The position numbers and the translations under genes were made by a program. The notes under the pieces are model-generated. The model was not told the origin of the DNA. It did not search any database and saw only the letters and a list, made by a program, of their open reading frames with translations. Shown here piece by piece: positions 1 to 8,504 of a DNA stretch of 64,000 nucleotides. Position 1 is the stretch's first letter. Every line of letters starts with the position of its first letter. Source of the stretch: Novosphingobium sp. (lineage in GTDB: Bacteria > Pseudomonadota > Alphaproteobacteria > Sphingomonadales > Sphingomonadaceae); contig NZ_JBCNLP010000006.1 in the NCBI RefSeq assembly GCF_039595395.1, positions 1,493,001 through 1,557,000 of the forward strand. Reading direction: 5' to 3'.

Positions 1-190
1 TTCAGACGCCGCCCGGCCCCCACCGGGAGCGCTGACAGAAGTGACGTTCGGATGCTCTTTCGCGATCATCAAAATCAGGCCTTTGTTCAGCTGAAACTGA
101 ATGGCCAAGCCCTCCGAAAAAACGGGCGCCGCTCACTACGCCAATCCGACCGGGCTCAAAATCACATCAGCGTCGCGCTATCCAGAACGA

Positions 191-982
191 TCAATCATAG
201 TAGGCCGGCGCCTGCCTGAAGGCTGGCCAAGCATCCGGATCATGACCGGTCACGACCTGTGCGTTTGTCCGTTCCGCCAGAGCGCGCAAGGCCTGCACCG
301 ACCTCACCGCATCCACCGCCGAGGCCATGAAGCCGGGCAAGGCCCTTTCGTTCCAGTGATCGAGCGTATAAACAGCATCGGCGGCGAGCAGAAATGCGCC
401 ATGGCGCGGCAAGGTGACCAGAAACGACTGATGTCCCGGCGTGTGCCCAGGCGTGGAAATCATGCGCAACACGCCGTCGCCATAGAGGTCGTGGCCGTCG
501 CTACCGGTGCCATCGAGCAAGTGCCACCTAAGACCGGGTCGGTCGAAATCCTTGCGGACATAGGCTGCCGCGGCAAACCAGTCGGGCGCGAAGGCATATT
601 CATATTCGCGCCGCTGGACCACATGGGTCGCCTCAGGGAAACGACCGATGGCGCCGCTATGGTCCGAATGCAGATGCGAGAGCACCACGAAGCGCACCGC
701 CTCCGGCGCGATGCCCAGGCTGGCCAGTTGTGCGACACAGCCCTGTTCAGGGCTCATAATCGGGCGATAAGCATCCACGGCGTCGCCCCAATAGGCCCGC
801 GGATCGGCCAGCCCCTCGGCCGCCAGACCGCCATCAATGACGACATGCCCCTTGGGATGGGTGAGCAGGAACCACGGCACGGGGATGGTGTAATCGGCTC
901 CATCGCCCTGATTCATCTTGATATCGTGCAGTTTGCAGCACTGGCTGCCCGATTGAAACATATAGAGCCTGATGTCGTTCAT
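191..982 (-). CDS. AttM/BlcC-like N-acyl-homoserine (gamma-butyro) lactonase, MBL fold
   Basis: A 263-residue metallo-beta-lactamase-fold hydrolase. The zinc motif HLHSDH is visible near residue 103, followed by a later GHTPGH-type histidine and a C-terminal TGHDPDAW block. The N-terminus (MNDIRLYMFQSGS) and the segment YTIPVPWFLLTHP closely resemble the AttM/BlcC/AhlD lactonase group as I remember it, so the expected reaction is ring opening of acyl-homoserine lactones or gamma-butyrolactone in the cytoplasm, giving quorum quenching or lactone catabolism. The start has a good ribosome site (GAGAGG) a few bases upstream. It is transcribed divergently from the LysR gene at 1112, which is its likely regulator. 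The family call is strong; the substrate is inferred. Confidence 0.85.
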   Translation of the reverse strand: MNDIRLYMFQSGSQCCKLHDIKMNQGDGADYTIPVPWFLLTHPKGHVVIDGGLAAEGLADPRAYWGDAVDAYRPIMSPEQGCVAQLASLGIAPEAVRFVVLSHLHSDHSGAIGRFPEATHVVQRREYEYAFAPDWFAAAAYVRKDFDRPGLRWHLLDGTGSDGHDLYGDGVLRMISTPGHTPGHQSFLVTLPRHGAFLLAADAVYTLDHWNERALPGFMASAVDAVRSVQALRALAERTNAQVVTGHDPDAWPAFRQAPAYYD

Positions 983-1111
983 GGGGACCTCTCAACATGC
1001 CGCCTGCCGCCCTGCGCGCCAGACCGGATTTGCATGTGAGCGATGAATCACCCGATCGGTAGGTGGCCCAATCCGCTTTCAATTATCGGAAAACACGATA
1101 GATAAGTCCGC

Positions 1112-2005
1112 ATGGACACTCTGGCAGCCATGCGCGTCTTCGTGCGGATCGTGGAACGGGGCAGCATCTCGGCCGCCGCGCGGGATCTGGGTCTGGGCCA
1201 GCCGGCGGTGAGCGAAAGGATCGCCCGGCTCGAAGCGCATCTGGGCGAACCCTTGCTGCGGCGGAACACCAGGGCGATGTCCGTAACCGACACCGGGGCG
1301 GCCTTTTACGAGCGCTGCAAGCTCGCCATCGAGGCGGCTGACGATGCCATGGCGGTCGCGCACAAGGACCAGCCTGTCAGCGGCACATTGCGGATCGCGG
1401 CACCCCATGGATTGGGCGAGGTTTTGTTGACGCCGGTGCTGCTCGACCTGCGTGAACACCATCCCGAATTGCGGATCGATCTGGTGCTCAATGATCGCGT
1501 TGTCGATCCGGTGACCGAAGGCGTCGATCTGTCATTGCGCCTCGGGCCAGTCGGCGAGGGGCATTTTATCGCCCGGCGGCTGGGCATGGTGCGCCGGGTG
1601 CTGGTGGCCTCGCCCGCCTATCTGGCACGGCATGGCGGGCCTGAAAGCCCCTCAGACCTTGCCCGCCACGGCTTTGCACGGGTGGCGGGGCTGTTCCACG
1701 GCAACCGCCTGCCCTTGCACGCACCTGATGGCGGCATGGTGGCCGCGCCCATCGAGACCATGATCACCGTCAGCCATTGGCGCCCCCTGCATGCGCTGCT
1801 GCTGGGCGGAGGGGCGATCGGCGTGTTGCAGCAATCGGTCTGCGCGGACGATGTGCGGCAGGGCACGCTGATCCCCTTGTTGCCAGCGTTCACCGTCCCG
1901 CCCTTCGGTCTCCATGCGCTTTATGCTCCGGGCAGGCCCATGCCGCCTCGCCTGCGCCTGCTGCTCTCGAGGCTGGAAGCCAGGGCGCAGCAAGTGCTGG
2001 GGTAG
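1112..2005 (+). CDS. LysR-family transcriptional regulator
   Basis: 297 residues, the normal LysR length. The N-terminal winged helix-turn-helix is MDTLAAMRVFVRIVERGSIS followed by AAARDLGLGQPAVSERIARLE, with the typical LysR wing (LLRRNTRAMSVTDTGAAFYE), and the rest is a periplasmic-binding-protein-like effector domain. It is divergent from the lactonase gene with about 130 bp between the starts, the usual LysR arrangement, so it probably controls the lactonase and itself. It ends 3 bp before the end of the convergent cupin gene. The effector is unknown. Confidence 0.88.
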   Translation: MDTLAAMRVFVRIVERGSISAAARDLGLGQPAVSERIARLEAHLGEPLLRRNTRAMSVTDTGAAFYERCKLAIEAADDAMAVAHKDQPVSGTLRIAAPHGLGEVLLTPVLLDLREHHPELRIDLVLNDRVVDPVTEGVDLSLRLGPVGEGHFIARRLGMVRRVLVASPAYLARHGGPESPSDLARHGFARVAGLFHGNRLPLHAPDGGMVAAPIETMITVSHWRPLHALLLGGGAIGVLQQSVCADDVRQGTLIPLLPAFTVPPFGLHALYAPGRPMPPRLRLLLSRLEARAQQVLG

Positions 2006-2007
2006 GC

Positions 2008-2454
2008 TCAGCCTGCCACCACCGGGCCGACGATGCTCTGGGCAAAGCGCTGGCAGACCTGCGCAACATCCTCCATGCGATGCGGCACGGGCAAGGCATC
2101 CATGGCCTGAAAGAAGCGGTCATGTCGGGCTGGGGTGGACACCAGCAGCATCTCCGCCGGCCCGCCCTGGGCGGAAAAGCCATGCACGGTGCCACGCGGC
2201 ACGAACAGTGTATCGCCCTCTGTCGCCGTGATCCTGTCCTCGCCGATCACGAAGAGCAAGGTGCCGCGCACAATACGAAACAGCTTGTCCTCATCATGCG
2301 AGATATGCAGCGGCGCGCCCTGCCCTTGCGTCACCAGCATCCGCATCACGGTCAGTGGCGCCGCCTCGCCGCCCAGCAGAATGCCCGCCTCGATGCCGGA
2401 AAAGCGCGCGGTGGCGCCGATGGTCAGCCTGCCGGCGGGGGTGTTATCGGTCAT
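2008..2454 (-). CDS. Cupin-domain protein
   Basis: 148 residues forming a single cupin barrel. Motif 1 is visible around GQGAPLHISHDEDKLFRIVR (two His, Glu-like positions, then Gly-Thr-Leu) and motif 2 around GDTLFVPRGTVHGF, so a metal-binding small-molecule cupin is likely. AAGGAG lies at good distance from ATG 2454. It is divergent from the LysR gene at 2548 (about 90 bp apart), suggesting that regulator controls it. The reaction is not predictable from sequence; such cupins may be dioxygenases, isomerases or sensors. Confidence 0.8.
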   Translation of the reverse strand: MTDNTPAGRLTIGATARFSGIEAGILLGGEAAPLTVMRMLVTQGQGAPLHISHDEDKLFRIVRGTLLFVIGEDRITATEGDTLFVPRGTVHGFSAQGGPAEMLLVSTPARHDRFFQAMDALPVPHRMEDVAQVCQRFAQSIVGPVVAG

Positions 2455-2547
2455 GCTTCGTCTCCTTGGGTGATGCTCCCTCCTAGCCTTGCGCGATCCG
2501 CCCGATTATCCTTGCAGAACCGACATGATTGGCCAGAAGAATGGACA

Positions 2548-3414
2548 ATGATCAAACTCGACCTGCTCCAGACCTTTGCCGAAGTGGTGCGTGCCGGTAG
2601 CTTCAGTGCCGCTGCGCGGCGCATGGGTGTGCCGCGCTCCACGGTCAGCCTGCATATCCAGTCGCTGGAGGCATCGCTGGACCTGCGCCTGTTCAAGCGC
2701 TCCACCCGCAGCCTGGTGCTGACCGAGGAGGGGCAACAGCTTCACGAAATGGCTCAGGCGCCGCTCGACCATCTGGCGCAGGGCCTGCATGCGATGCAGG
2801 GCCAGCATGGCGCGCTCAGCGGGCTGATCCGGCTGACCTTGCCCGCCGATTTCCCCACGGAGTTGGTGGCCAGCGCGATCACCAGCTTTCGCCGCCAGCA
2901 TCCGCTGGTGCGATTCCAGATCCTGCATACCGGCGACCGGCTCGATTTGGTGGCGCGGAACATCGACATCGCGCTACGCATGGGCGACGGCTCGCCACCC
3001 GATGCTGTCGAGCGCAGCGTGCTGGAGATCGACTGGATGCTCTGCGCCAGTGCCGATTGGGTGAAACGCCATGGTCTGCCCGACAGTCTGGCCGAGCTTG
3101 GCGATGTGATCGCACCGGGATCGGGGCTGCGGCAGTTTCTGGAGCGGCAGGTGCTTTCAAGCCCCCTGCCCGAGCCCGCCATCGAGGTCGACAGCCTGCT
3201 GATGGCCCGCTCGCTGGTGCTGGAAGGGTTCGGCTGCGCGCTGCTGCCCACCGGCATGGTGGAGCCGATGGTGGAGCAGGGCTTGATCTTGCGCCTGCTC
3301 CCCATGGTCACGCTCAGCCCTACGCGGCTCAAGCTGGCCTTTCCCACCCGCGCCGACATGATCCCGCGCGTGCGGGCCTTTGCCGATCATCTGGCGCAGG
3401 CGCTTCAGGCCTGA
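2548..3414 (+). CDS. LysR-family transcriptional regulator
   Basis: 288 residues starting at MIKLDLLQTFAEVVRAGSFS. The frame is open much further upstream, but the LysR N-terminus fixes the start here; the upstream part overlaps the previous LysR gene and the cupin gene and is a shadow. HTH residues AAARRMGVPRSTVSLHIQSLE and the recognition-helix context fit the subgroup that regulates single oxidoreductases. The 3' end overlaps the convergent CMD gene by about 10 bp. Probable targets are the divergent cupin gene and possibly the CMD gene. Confidence 0.86.
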   Translation: MIKLDLLQTFAEVVRAGSFSAAARRMGVPRSTVSLHIQSLEASLDLRLFKRSTRSLVLTEEGQQLHEMAQAPLDHLAQGLHAMQGQHGALSGLIRLTLPADFPTELVASAITSFRRQHPLVRFQILHTGDRLDLVARNIDIALRMGDGSPPDAVERSVLEIDWMLCASADWVKRHGLPDSLAELGDVIAPGSGLRQFLERQVLSSPLPEPAIEVDSLLMARSLVLEGFGCALLPTGMVEPMVEQGLILRLLPMVTLSPTRLKLAFPTRADMIPRVRAFADHLAQALQA

Positions 3415-3800
3415 AGCCCAAAGACCTCGGCGGCCACACCCAGCGCATTGTTGGCTGCCGCGCCGCTCGCGTAGAACTGGGTCTGCACGATCACCTCGAC
3501 GATCTGCTCGCGCGTGGCGCCCGCGACCAGCGCCGCCTCGATATGGGCGCGCAGTTGCGGCAGATAGCCGCGCGTCACGCAGCAGGCGATGATGACGAAT
3601 TCGCGCGTCACCAGATCGAGACCTGGCCGGTCCAGCACGCCGGCAAAAGCCCATTCCATGGTCATCGTCAGGAAATCGGGGCAAAGTTCGTCGCGCGAGG
3701 TCGCCAGACCGGCGCCGCTGTGCCCGCCATGCAGGCGCTCGAACAGGGCAAGGCCGCGGGCATAGGCTTCGGTATCACGGGGCATCGAGGGGGCGGTCAT
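3405..3800 (-). CDS. Carboxymuconolactone decarboxylase family protein (AhpD-like fold)
   Basis: 131 residues resembling 4-carboxymuconolactone decarboxylase: a helical protein with LDLVTREFVIIACCVTRGYL followed by LRAHIEAALVAGATREQIVEV and IVQTQFYASGAAANNALG. The classical AhpD CxxC is absent (a CC pair is present instead), so a decarboxylase-type or unknown lactone-related role is more likely than peroxidase. AAGGAG stands about 10 bp before ATG 3800. It lies between two LysR genes, head to head with the one at 3899-4795 only through the intervening intergenic region. Confidence 0.8.
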   Translation of the reverse strand: MTAPSMPRDTEAYARGLALFERLHGGHSGAGLATSRDELCPDFLTMTMEWAFAGVLDRPGLDLVTREFVIIACCVTRGYLPQLRAHIEAALVAGATREQIVEVIVQTQFYASGAAANNALGVAAEVFGLQA

Positions 3801-3898
3801 AGGGTGCGTCTCCTTGGTTGGAGCCTCTGATCTGCCCGATGATCGATAGAGAGAAACAGCCCCGCGCAGTGCGAGGATTACACCCCCAGAGTACGCAA

Positions 3899-4795
3899 TC
3901 AGCCCTTGACTAGACCAAAACGCTCGAGCGCGAAATCGACGAAAGCACGCAGCTTGGCCGGTGCCGCGCGATCGCGCGCATAGACCAGATAGAGTTGCCG
4001 CCCCCTCGCCTCATAATCGCTTAACAGCCGCTGCAAACGGCCCGCCGCAATGTCCTCGCTCACCAGCGCATGGGGTTGCAGGATGATCCCGGCTCCGGCC
4101 AGTGCCGCCTCGCGCAAAGCCAGACCATGATCGATCCGCAGAGGGTAACGGACTGGAACCTCGATCATCTCCTCGCCCGCCATGAAACGCCAGGCATGCC
4201 GCAACCCCCAGCGCGTATGGCCCAGGCAATCATGGTCGGCCAAATCCTGCGGCACCTGCGGCACGCCCCGAAGGGCAAGATAGTCGGGCGCCGCGCAGAC
4301 GATCATCCGGTAGAATTGCTCCAAGGGCCGCGCGATCAAGCCGGATTCCGCCAACGGTCCGAGTAAAAACGCGACATCCACCCCATCGCCAATCACATCG
4401 ACCGGGGCGTCGCTGAGCATCAGTTCGACCTCGATCCGGGGATGCGTCTGCCGAAAGGCGGCCAGCGCGGGCGACAAGCGGGTCACACCGAAAGATGTGG
4501 GCGCCGAGATGCGTAGCAGTCCTGCAACGCCTCCCCGCAGCGATCCGGTATCCTCCTCCGCCGCCTCGACCTGCTGCAGCACCGCCAGGCAGCGTTCGAG
4601 GAAGAGTTCCCCCGCCTCGGTCAGTTTCTGCCGCCGGGTGGTGCGCTGCAACAGGCGCAGGCCGACCCTTTCCTCCAGAGCACGCAGATGCTTGCCGACC
4701 ATGCTGGGGGACAGGCCACGCCGCTCGGCCGCCGCGACCAGACTGCCCGCCTGCACCACATCGACAAACACGGCCATGCTTTCGAGACGGTCCAT
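3899..4795 (-). CDS. LysR-family transcriptional regulator
   Basis: 298 residues; N-terminal HTH begins MDRLESMAVFVDVVQAGSLV, with the wing LLQRTTRRQKLTEAGELFLE and a PBP-like effector domain ending LRAFVDFALERFGLVKG. This is the common CrgA/DmlR-like architecture. On the other side of its start lies the MocR/3-hydroxyisobutyrate dehydrogenase deletion scar, so its original divergent target may have been lost or truncated. Autoregulation is likely but no operator is obvious. Confidence 0.87.
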   Translation of the reverse strand: MDRLESMAVFVDVVQAGSLVAAAERRGLSPSMVGKHLRALEERVGLRLLQRTTRRQKLTEAGELFLERCLAVLQQVEAAEEDTGSLRGGVAGLLRISAPTSFGVTRLSPALAAFRQTHPRIEVELMLSDAPVDVIGDGVDVAFLLGPLAESGLIARPLEQFYRMIVCAAPDYLALRGVPQVPQDLADHDCLGHTRWGLRHAWRFMAGEEMIEVPVRYPLRIDHGLALREAALAGAGIILQPHALVSEDIAAGRLQRLLSDYEARGRQLYLVYARDRAAPAKLRAFVDFALERFGLVKG

Positions 4796-4881
4796 TCAAT
4801 CTCCATGGTCTTCAATATCGCCCCTCATAGGCCATTGACGGGGAAGGCTTCAATCCGTGTGGCCGCATCCTGCCACCTGGG

Positions 4882-5070
4882 TCATTCGACCTCGTCCCGC
4901 GCAGGTTCCAGAGCGATCCGGGCCACAATCGCAAGGGCCCGCTCCAGATCGTCGAGAGGAGGCGATGCCAGAGCCATCCGAACACCATTGGGCGCGTGGC
5001 CAGGTTGAGCGGCAAATTGCCCCCCGGCCGTCACTCCGATACCATGCCGCAACAGATGCGCAGCAAAGGC
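4882..5070 (-). pseudogene. C-terminal remnant of a MocR-type / PLP-dependent aminotransferase gene
   Basis: On the minus strand the translation HGIGVTAGGQFAAQPGHAPN, then GVRMALASPPLDDLERALAI and VARIALEPARDEVE stop, matches the last 55-60 residues of fold-type I aminotransferase domains as found in GntR/MocR regulators (the GV-TPGG-F and RLALASPP-LE-AL pattern). Nothing of the catalytic lysine region or the HTH is present upstream; instead the sequence runs directly into the antisense strand of the truncated 3-hydroxyisobutyrate dehydrogenase. This is therefore a relic at a deletion junction near 5045-5075. Family assignment is by recalled motif pattern. Confidence 0.55.
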
Positions 5071-5715
5071 CTCGCGGCCATGCGCAAGGGCAGTGTCTTC
5101 ATCGATCATACGACCACCTCGGCGCAGGTGGCGCGCGAACTCCATGCCATCGCATCGGAAGGCGGCTTCGGCTTTGTCGATGCGCCGGTTTCGGGCGGCC
5201 AGAGTGGAGCGGAGAACGGCGTGCTGACGGTCATGTGCGGCGGCGACGCGCAGGATGTCGGCAAGGCAGAGGGCGCCATCGCCAGCTATGCCAGATTGTG
5301 CCGCCATCTCGGGCCGACGGGGTCGGGCCAATTGGCCAAGATGGTCAACCAGCTCTGTATTGCCGGCGTCGTGCAGGGGCTGGCCGAGGGCGTGCATTTC
5401 GCCCAGCGGGCCGGTCTGCCGGTCGAGGCGGTGATGGAGGTTCTGGGCAAGGGCGCCGCCGGATCGTGGCAGATGGAGAACCGCGCATCGACCATGCAGG
5501 CGGGCCGCTATGAGTTCGGCTTCGCGGTCGACTGGATGCGCAAGGATCTGGGCATCTGCCTGGCGGAAGGCGGGCGCAATGGCGCCCAGCTACCGCTCGC
5601 CACGCTGGTCGATGAGTTCTATGCCGAGGTGCAGGCGATGGGCGGTGGCCGGTGGGACACATCGAGCCTGCTGGCGCGCCTGAACCGGGAGGGCGCCAGC
5701 GGGATCGACGGCTAG
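5042..5715 (+). pseudogene. 3-hydroxyisobutyrate dehydrogenase-like, N-terminally truncated
   Basis: From about GLAAMRKGSVFIDHTTTS onward this is a typical beta-hydroxyacid dehydrogenase: FVDAPVSGGQSGAENG substrate motif, GSGQLAKMVNQL with the catalytic-type lysine (G-x-x-K-x-x-N), then the all-helical C-terminal domain ending near LLARLNREG. The N-terminal Rossmann half with the GxGxxG NAD(P) motif (roughly 80-90 residues) is missing. An ATG at 5044 or an earlier one at 4996 could still start translation, but the product could not bind cofactor normally. It abuts the antisense MocR-type remnant, which points to a deletion fusing two formerly divergent genes. Confidence 0.65.
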
Positions 5716-5716
5716 C

Positions 5717-6562
5717 CTATATCGTCTGTGGGTTGCAGGCGCGGATCATCCAGCAGGCGGCATCGAAGCGGGCCATGCCATCCGCGATGAAAGGCGCGAA
5801 GCCCGCGTCCAGCGCGGCTTCGAGCCTGGCCTGCAACTCTGCGTCGAGATCGGGCATCAGCGCGCCGATCCGCCCCATGCGGCGTGCATAGATCGACAGA
5901 TCCTCGACCGGCATGGCGCAAGAGACGGTGATGGGTTCGATCTCGATGGCATGCCAGCCCGCTTCGGTCAGAAGGTCTTGCACCCTGTGCCGGTCCGCAA
6001 AAGCGAATTGGCCAGGCGCGAGAGGATCGGCGGCAGGCTGCGGCCCGAGTACAGCCGTTGCAGCGCGTTCTTGAACGACCATGAAGGGATTGTCAGCGGG
6101 ATGCGCCCAGGCGATGCAGATGAGCGCGCCGCCAGGGCGCAGCGCCCGACGAATGTTGGAGAAAGCGGCGACAGGGTCGTCGAAGAACATCACGCCGAAG
6201 CGCGAGACGACGGCGTCATGGTTCTCGGATGCGAAGGCATGGCGCTGCGCATCGGCACAGAGAAAGCTGACATTGGTCTGGCCCGCAAGCTGCGCCCGGC
6301 GCCGCGCGACATCGACAAGCGGCTCGGCAATGTCGAGCCCGGTGCAATGGCCTTGGCCATCCATATGGCGCGCAATCGCCAGGCTGGTCGCGCCAGCGCC
6401 GCAGCCGATATCCAGAACCCGGTGCGCGCCTTCCTTGGCGACCGCATCGACCAGCAAGCGCTCAAAGGGCATGAAGAGCCTGTCGAGCATCGGCTGCAAA
6501 TCGGCCCAGACTTGGCCTTGCGCACCGCTCCAGCCGGCAGGTTTGGAGGTGTGATCGTTCAT
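5717..6562 (-). CDS. Class I SAM-dependent methyltransferase
   Basis: 281 residues from MNDHTSKPAGWSGAQGQVWA. Motif I is VLDIGCGAGATSLAIARHM near residue 57, followed by TGLDIAEPLVDVARRRA, then VVSRFGVMFFDDPVAAFSNI and LRPGGALICIAW, all hallmarks of a methyltransferase family 11/25 domain. A longer in-frame start (6673) exists, but it would overlap the divergent MerR gene, and the chosen Met lies where homologues normally begin. It is divergent from the MerR-type gene at 6630, its probable regulator. The methyl acceptor is unknown. Confidence 0.85.
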   Translation of the reverse strand: MNDHTSKPAGWSGAQGQVWADLQPMLDRLFMPFERLLVDAVAKEGAHRVLDIGCGAGATSLAIARHMDGQGHCTGLDIAEPLVDVARRRAQLAGQTNVSFLCADAQRHAFASENHDAVVSRFGVMFFDDPVAAFSNIRRALRPGGALICIAWAHPADNPFMVVQERAATAVLGPQPAADPLAPGQFAFADRHRVQDLLTEAGWHAIEIEPITVSCAMPVEDLSIYARRMGRIGALMPDLDAELQARLEAALDAGFAPFIADGMARFDAACWMIRACNPQTI

Positions 6563-6629
6563 GAGATTGTCCTTGTGACCGTCATCGAGTCGCGGCCATT
6601 CTGCCACTTCAATCCAAGTTGAGGTCAAG

Positions 6630-7046
6630 ATGGGATTGTTCGACATTGCCGAGGTCGCTCGCCGCAGCGGCATACCGGCCTCTGCTTTGCGCTATTATGA
6701 GGAACGCGGCCTCATCGAGTCCGTGGGGCGGCATGGCCTGCGCCGCACTTTCGATGCGCAGGTGTTCAAGCGCTTGTCCCTGATCGCGCTGGGCCGGTCA
6801 GCCGGCTTTTCGCTGGAGGAGATCGGCACGATGCTGGAGCGCGAGGGCCACATTCGCCTGGAGCGCGCGCAGCTGGAAGCCAAGGCCGAGGAGATCGATC
6901 GGAAGATCCGCAGCCTGATCGCCCGGCGTGACGGATTGCGCCATGCCGTCGCCTGCCCCGCGCCAAGCCACGGGCAATGTTCCTCCTTTCGCCGGTTGAT
7001 GACCATCGCGTCGAAAAAAATGCGCAAGGCAAGAGCGCGCACCTAA
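6630..7046 (+). CDS. MerR-family transcriptional regulator
   Basis: 138 residues. N-terminal MerR winged HTH: DIAEVARRSGIPASALRYYE, then ERGLIESVGRHGLRRTF, then a helix (LIALGRSAGFSLEEIGTML) and a dimerisation coiled coil (residues 75-110, LERAQLEAKAEEIDRKIRSL). A C-terminal tail with two cysteines (CPAPSHGQC) could serve as a metal or redox sensor, but that is only suggestive. It is divergent from the methyltransferase gene with about 70 bp between the starts, where a spacer-distorted MerR promoter would fit. Confidence 0.88.
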   Translation: MGLFDIAEVARRSGIPASALRYYEERGLIESVGRHGLRRTFDAQVFKRLSLIALGRSAGFSLEEIGTMLEREGHIRLERAQLEAKAEEIDRKIRSLIARRDGLRHAVACPAPSHGQCSSFRRLMTIASKKMRKARART

Positions 7047-7318
7047 GGTTGCTCTCATAATGTCTCCTCTGCTTTGCGCTGGCAGCATCTGGAAGACGTG
7101 CGACCTGGCCGCTGGAATCGTGGTGGGGCGCCCCTTTGCCCAACTGGCGCTTAAGTGACGTTTTCGGGCGACACCGGGCGTGAATGAACGGCAGGATATG
7201 CCAGTGTCAGCTTAAAAGGTGATTTTCCGGAATACACAAAAAAGCGTGCGCGCCGATTAAAATTTTCGCATGTTCTCAAGCATCCGCTCTCCATTTGATC
7301 AACGGCGATTGCAATCGC

Positions 7319-8374
7319 TTATCGACCTGAAGATTGACCCCGTTTTTGCGAAGTGCGTGATTGCGTGGAGCGCGCTGTTGCACTCGCACACTCTTCCAAT
7401 GTCAGTTTGCGCCAGCGCAAAAATCTTGCCTTATCCAATCCGCCAGCAGCGATTGCGGTTCGCACGTTACAATCAGGCTCGACATCGTGCCGGCAATTGG
7501 AGAAGCGGCACTGCTGAGCCAGCAACAGGATGTCATCGAAGACCTCCTTCAGCCCCTCGCCCGCTTCGGAAAGATGAAGCTCACGCATGCCGGGCGTGTC
7601 CATCAGCCAGCCCCCCTGATCCAGCCGGTGCATCTCCCGCACGGTGGTGGTGTGGCGCCCTTTGCCATCGCCTTCGCGAACCGCCTGCGTGATGATGCGT
7701 TCCGATCCGGTCAACGTCTTGATCAGTGTCGATTTACCCACACCGGATGATCCCATCAGCGCGACTGTCTTGCCCTGGCCACACCACGCCGCAAGGCGGC
7801 CGGCACTTGTCAGATCCTTGCCGTTGACGGTGATCACCTGCAGGTCGGAGTGCAAAGCGCGCGCCGCATGGGCGAAAACTTCCGGATCATCGGCCCGGTC
7901 AGCCTTGGTCAGCACGACCACCGGGGTCACCCCCGCCTCGCGCGTCATCACCAGATAGCGCTCAAGCCGGGCAAGATTGAAATCCTGATCACACGACGCC
8001 ACGATGAACAGCGTATCGACATTGGCAGCGATAAGCTGCACCTTGCGTTGATTGCCCGGCGTGCGGCGGGTGAACAGGCTGGCCCGCCGCAGGATGCGCG
8101 CGATCTGAGAACTTGCCTCATCGATCAGCAGCCAGTCACCGACCGTCGCATGCGAGTCTTCACCCTGAGCCTGTGCAACATAGGGCGGGATCAACCGTTC
8201 GGACACCGCACCAGCGATCAAGCCGCTCACGGCGATCTTGCCACGGCGAACCGCCATGACACGGACTGGACACAGGCTTGCCCGATCGTCGGGCGAAAGC
8301 TGCGAACTGAAGAATGGCGTCCAGCCCAGTTCAATCAAACTTGCGTCCAGGTCGGAATCGAGCGGACGCACCAT
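7319..8374 (-). CDS. rsgA: Ribosome small-subunit-dependent GTPase A (RsgA/YjeQ)
   Basis: 351 residues, the normal RsgA length. The domain order is an N-terminal OB fold (around residues 40-115), then a circularly permuted GTPase with G4 (VVVLTKADRADD) before G1 (GSSGVGKSTLIKTLTG) and G3 (DTPGMRE), and a C-terminal zinc domain with C-x5-C-x-H-x6-C (QCRFSNCRHDVEPDC). The protein acts in late 30S ribosome maturation, releasing RbfA. A 40-residue basic protein gene ends only 7 bp upstream on the same strand and is probably co-transcribed. The C-terminal tail is Ser/Gln/Arg rich. Confidence 0.93.
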   Translation of the reverse strand: MVRPLDSDLDASLIELGWTPFFSSQLSPDDRASLCPVRVMAVRRGKIAVSGLIAGAVSERLIPPYVAQAQGEDSHATVGDWLLIDEASSQIARILRRASLFTRRTPGNQRKVQLIAANVDTLFIVASCDQDFNLARLERYLVMTREAGVTPVVVLTKADRADDPEVFAHAARALHSDLQVITVNGKDLTSAGRLAAWCGQGKTVALMGSSGVGKSTLIKTLTGSERIITQAVREGDGKGRHTTTVREMHRLDQGGWLMDTPGMRELHLSEAGEGLKEVFDDILLLAQQCRFSNCRHDVEPDCNVRTAIAAGGLDKARFLRWRKLTLEECASATARSTQSRTSQKRGQSSGR

Positions 8375-8381
8375 CGCAAAG

Positions 8382-8504
8382 TCAACCCTTGGCCTTGGCA
8401 GTCTTGGCTTTTTCGGCGGGGGCCTTTGCCTGCTTCTTGCTGCGGGCGAGTGTCAGGGTGAGTGAGCGCTTGTGCCGCTTGTTGGCGGTGCGGATGTTGG
8501 ACAT
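8382..8504 (-). CDS. Very basic 40-residue protein upstream of rsgA
   Basis: The minus strand encodes MSNIRTANKRHKRSLTLTLA, then RSKKQAKAPAEKAKTAKAKG and a stop. About a third of residues are Lys or Arg, and there is no acidic residue except one Glu. The N-terminal pattern (small residue, N, I/T, A-x-KR) recalls the start of ribosomal protein bS20, but the protein is far too short to be S20. The stop is 7 bp before the rsgA start, so translation of the two is probably coupled. An RNA-binding or ribosome-associated role is inference. The codon choice is GC-rich at third positions, as for real genes here. Confidence 0.65.
   Translation of the reverse strand: MSNIRTANKRHKRSLTLTLARSKKQAKAPAEKAKTAKAKG

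Noticed and set aside
1..190. Possible gene end at the left edge
   Set aside because: No frame on either strand shows a domain or consistent codon bias; left uncalled.
1777..2547. Long N-terminal extension of the LysR gene at 2548, and overlapping frames over the previous genes
   Set aside because: The LysR HTH begins at 2548; the upstream part is antisense or out-of-frame to the first LysR gene and the cupin gene and has no domain.
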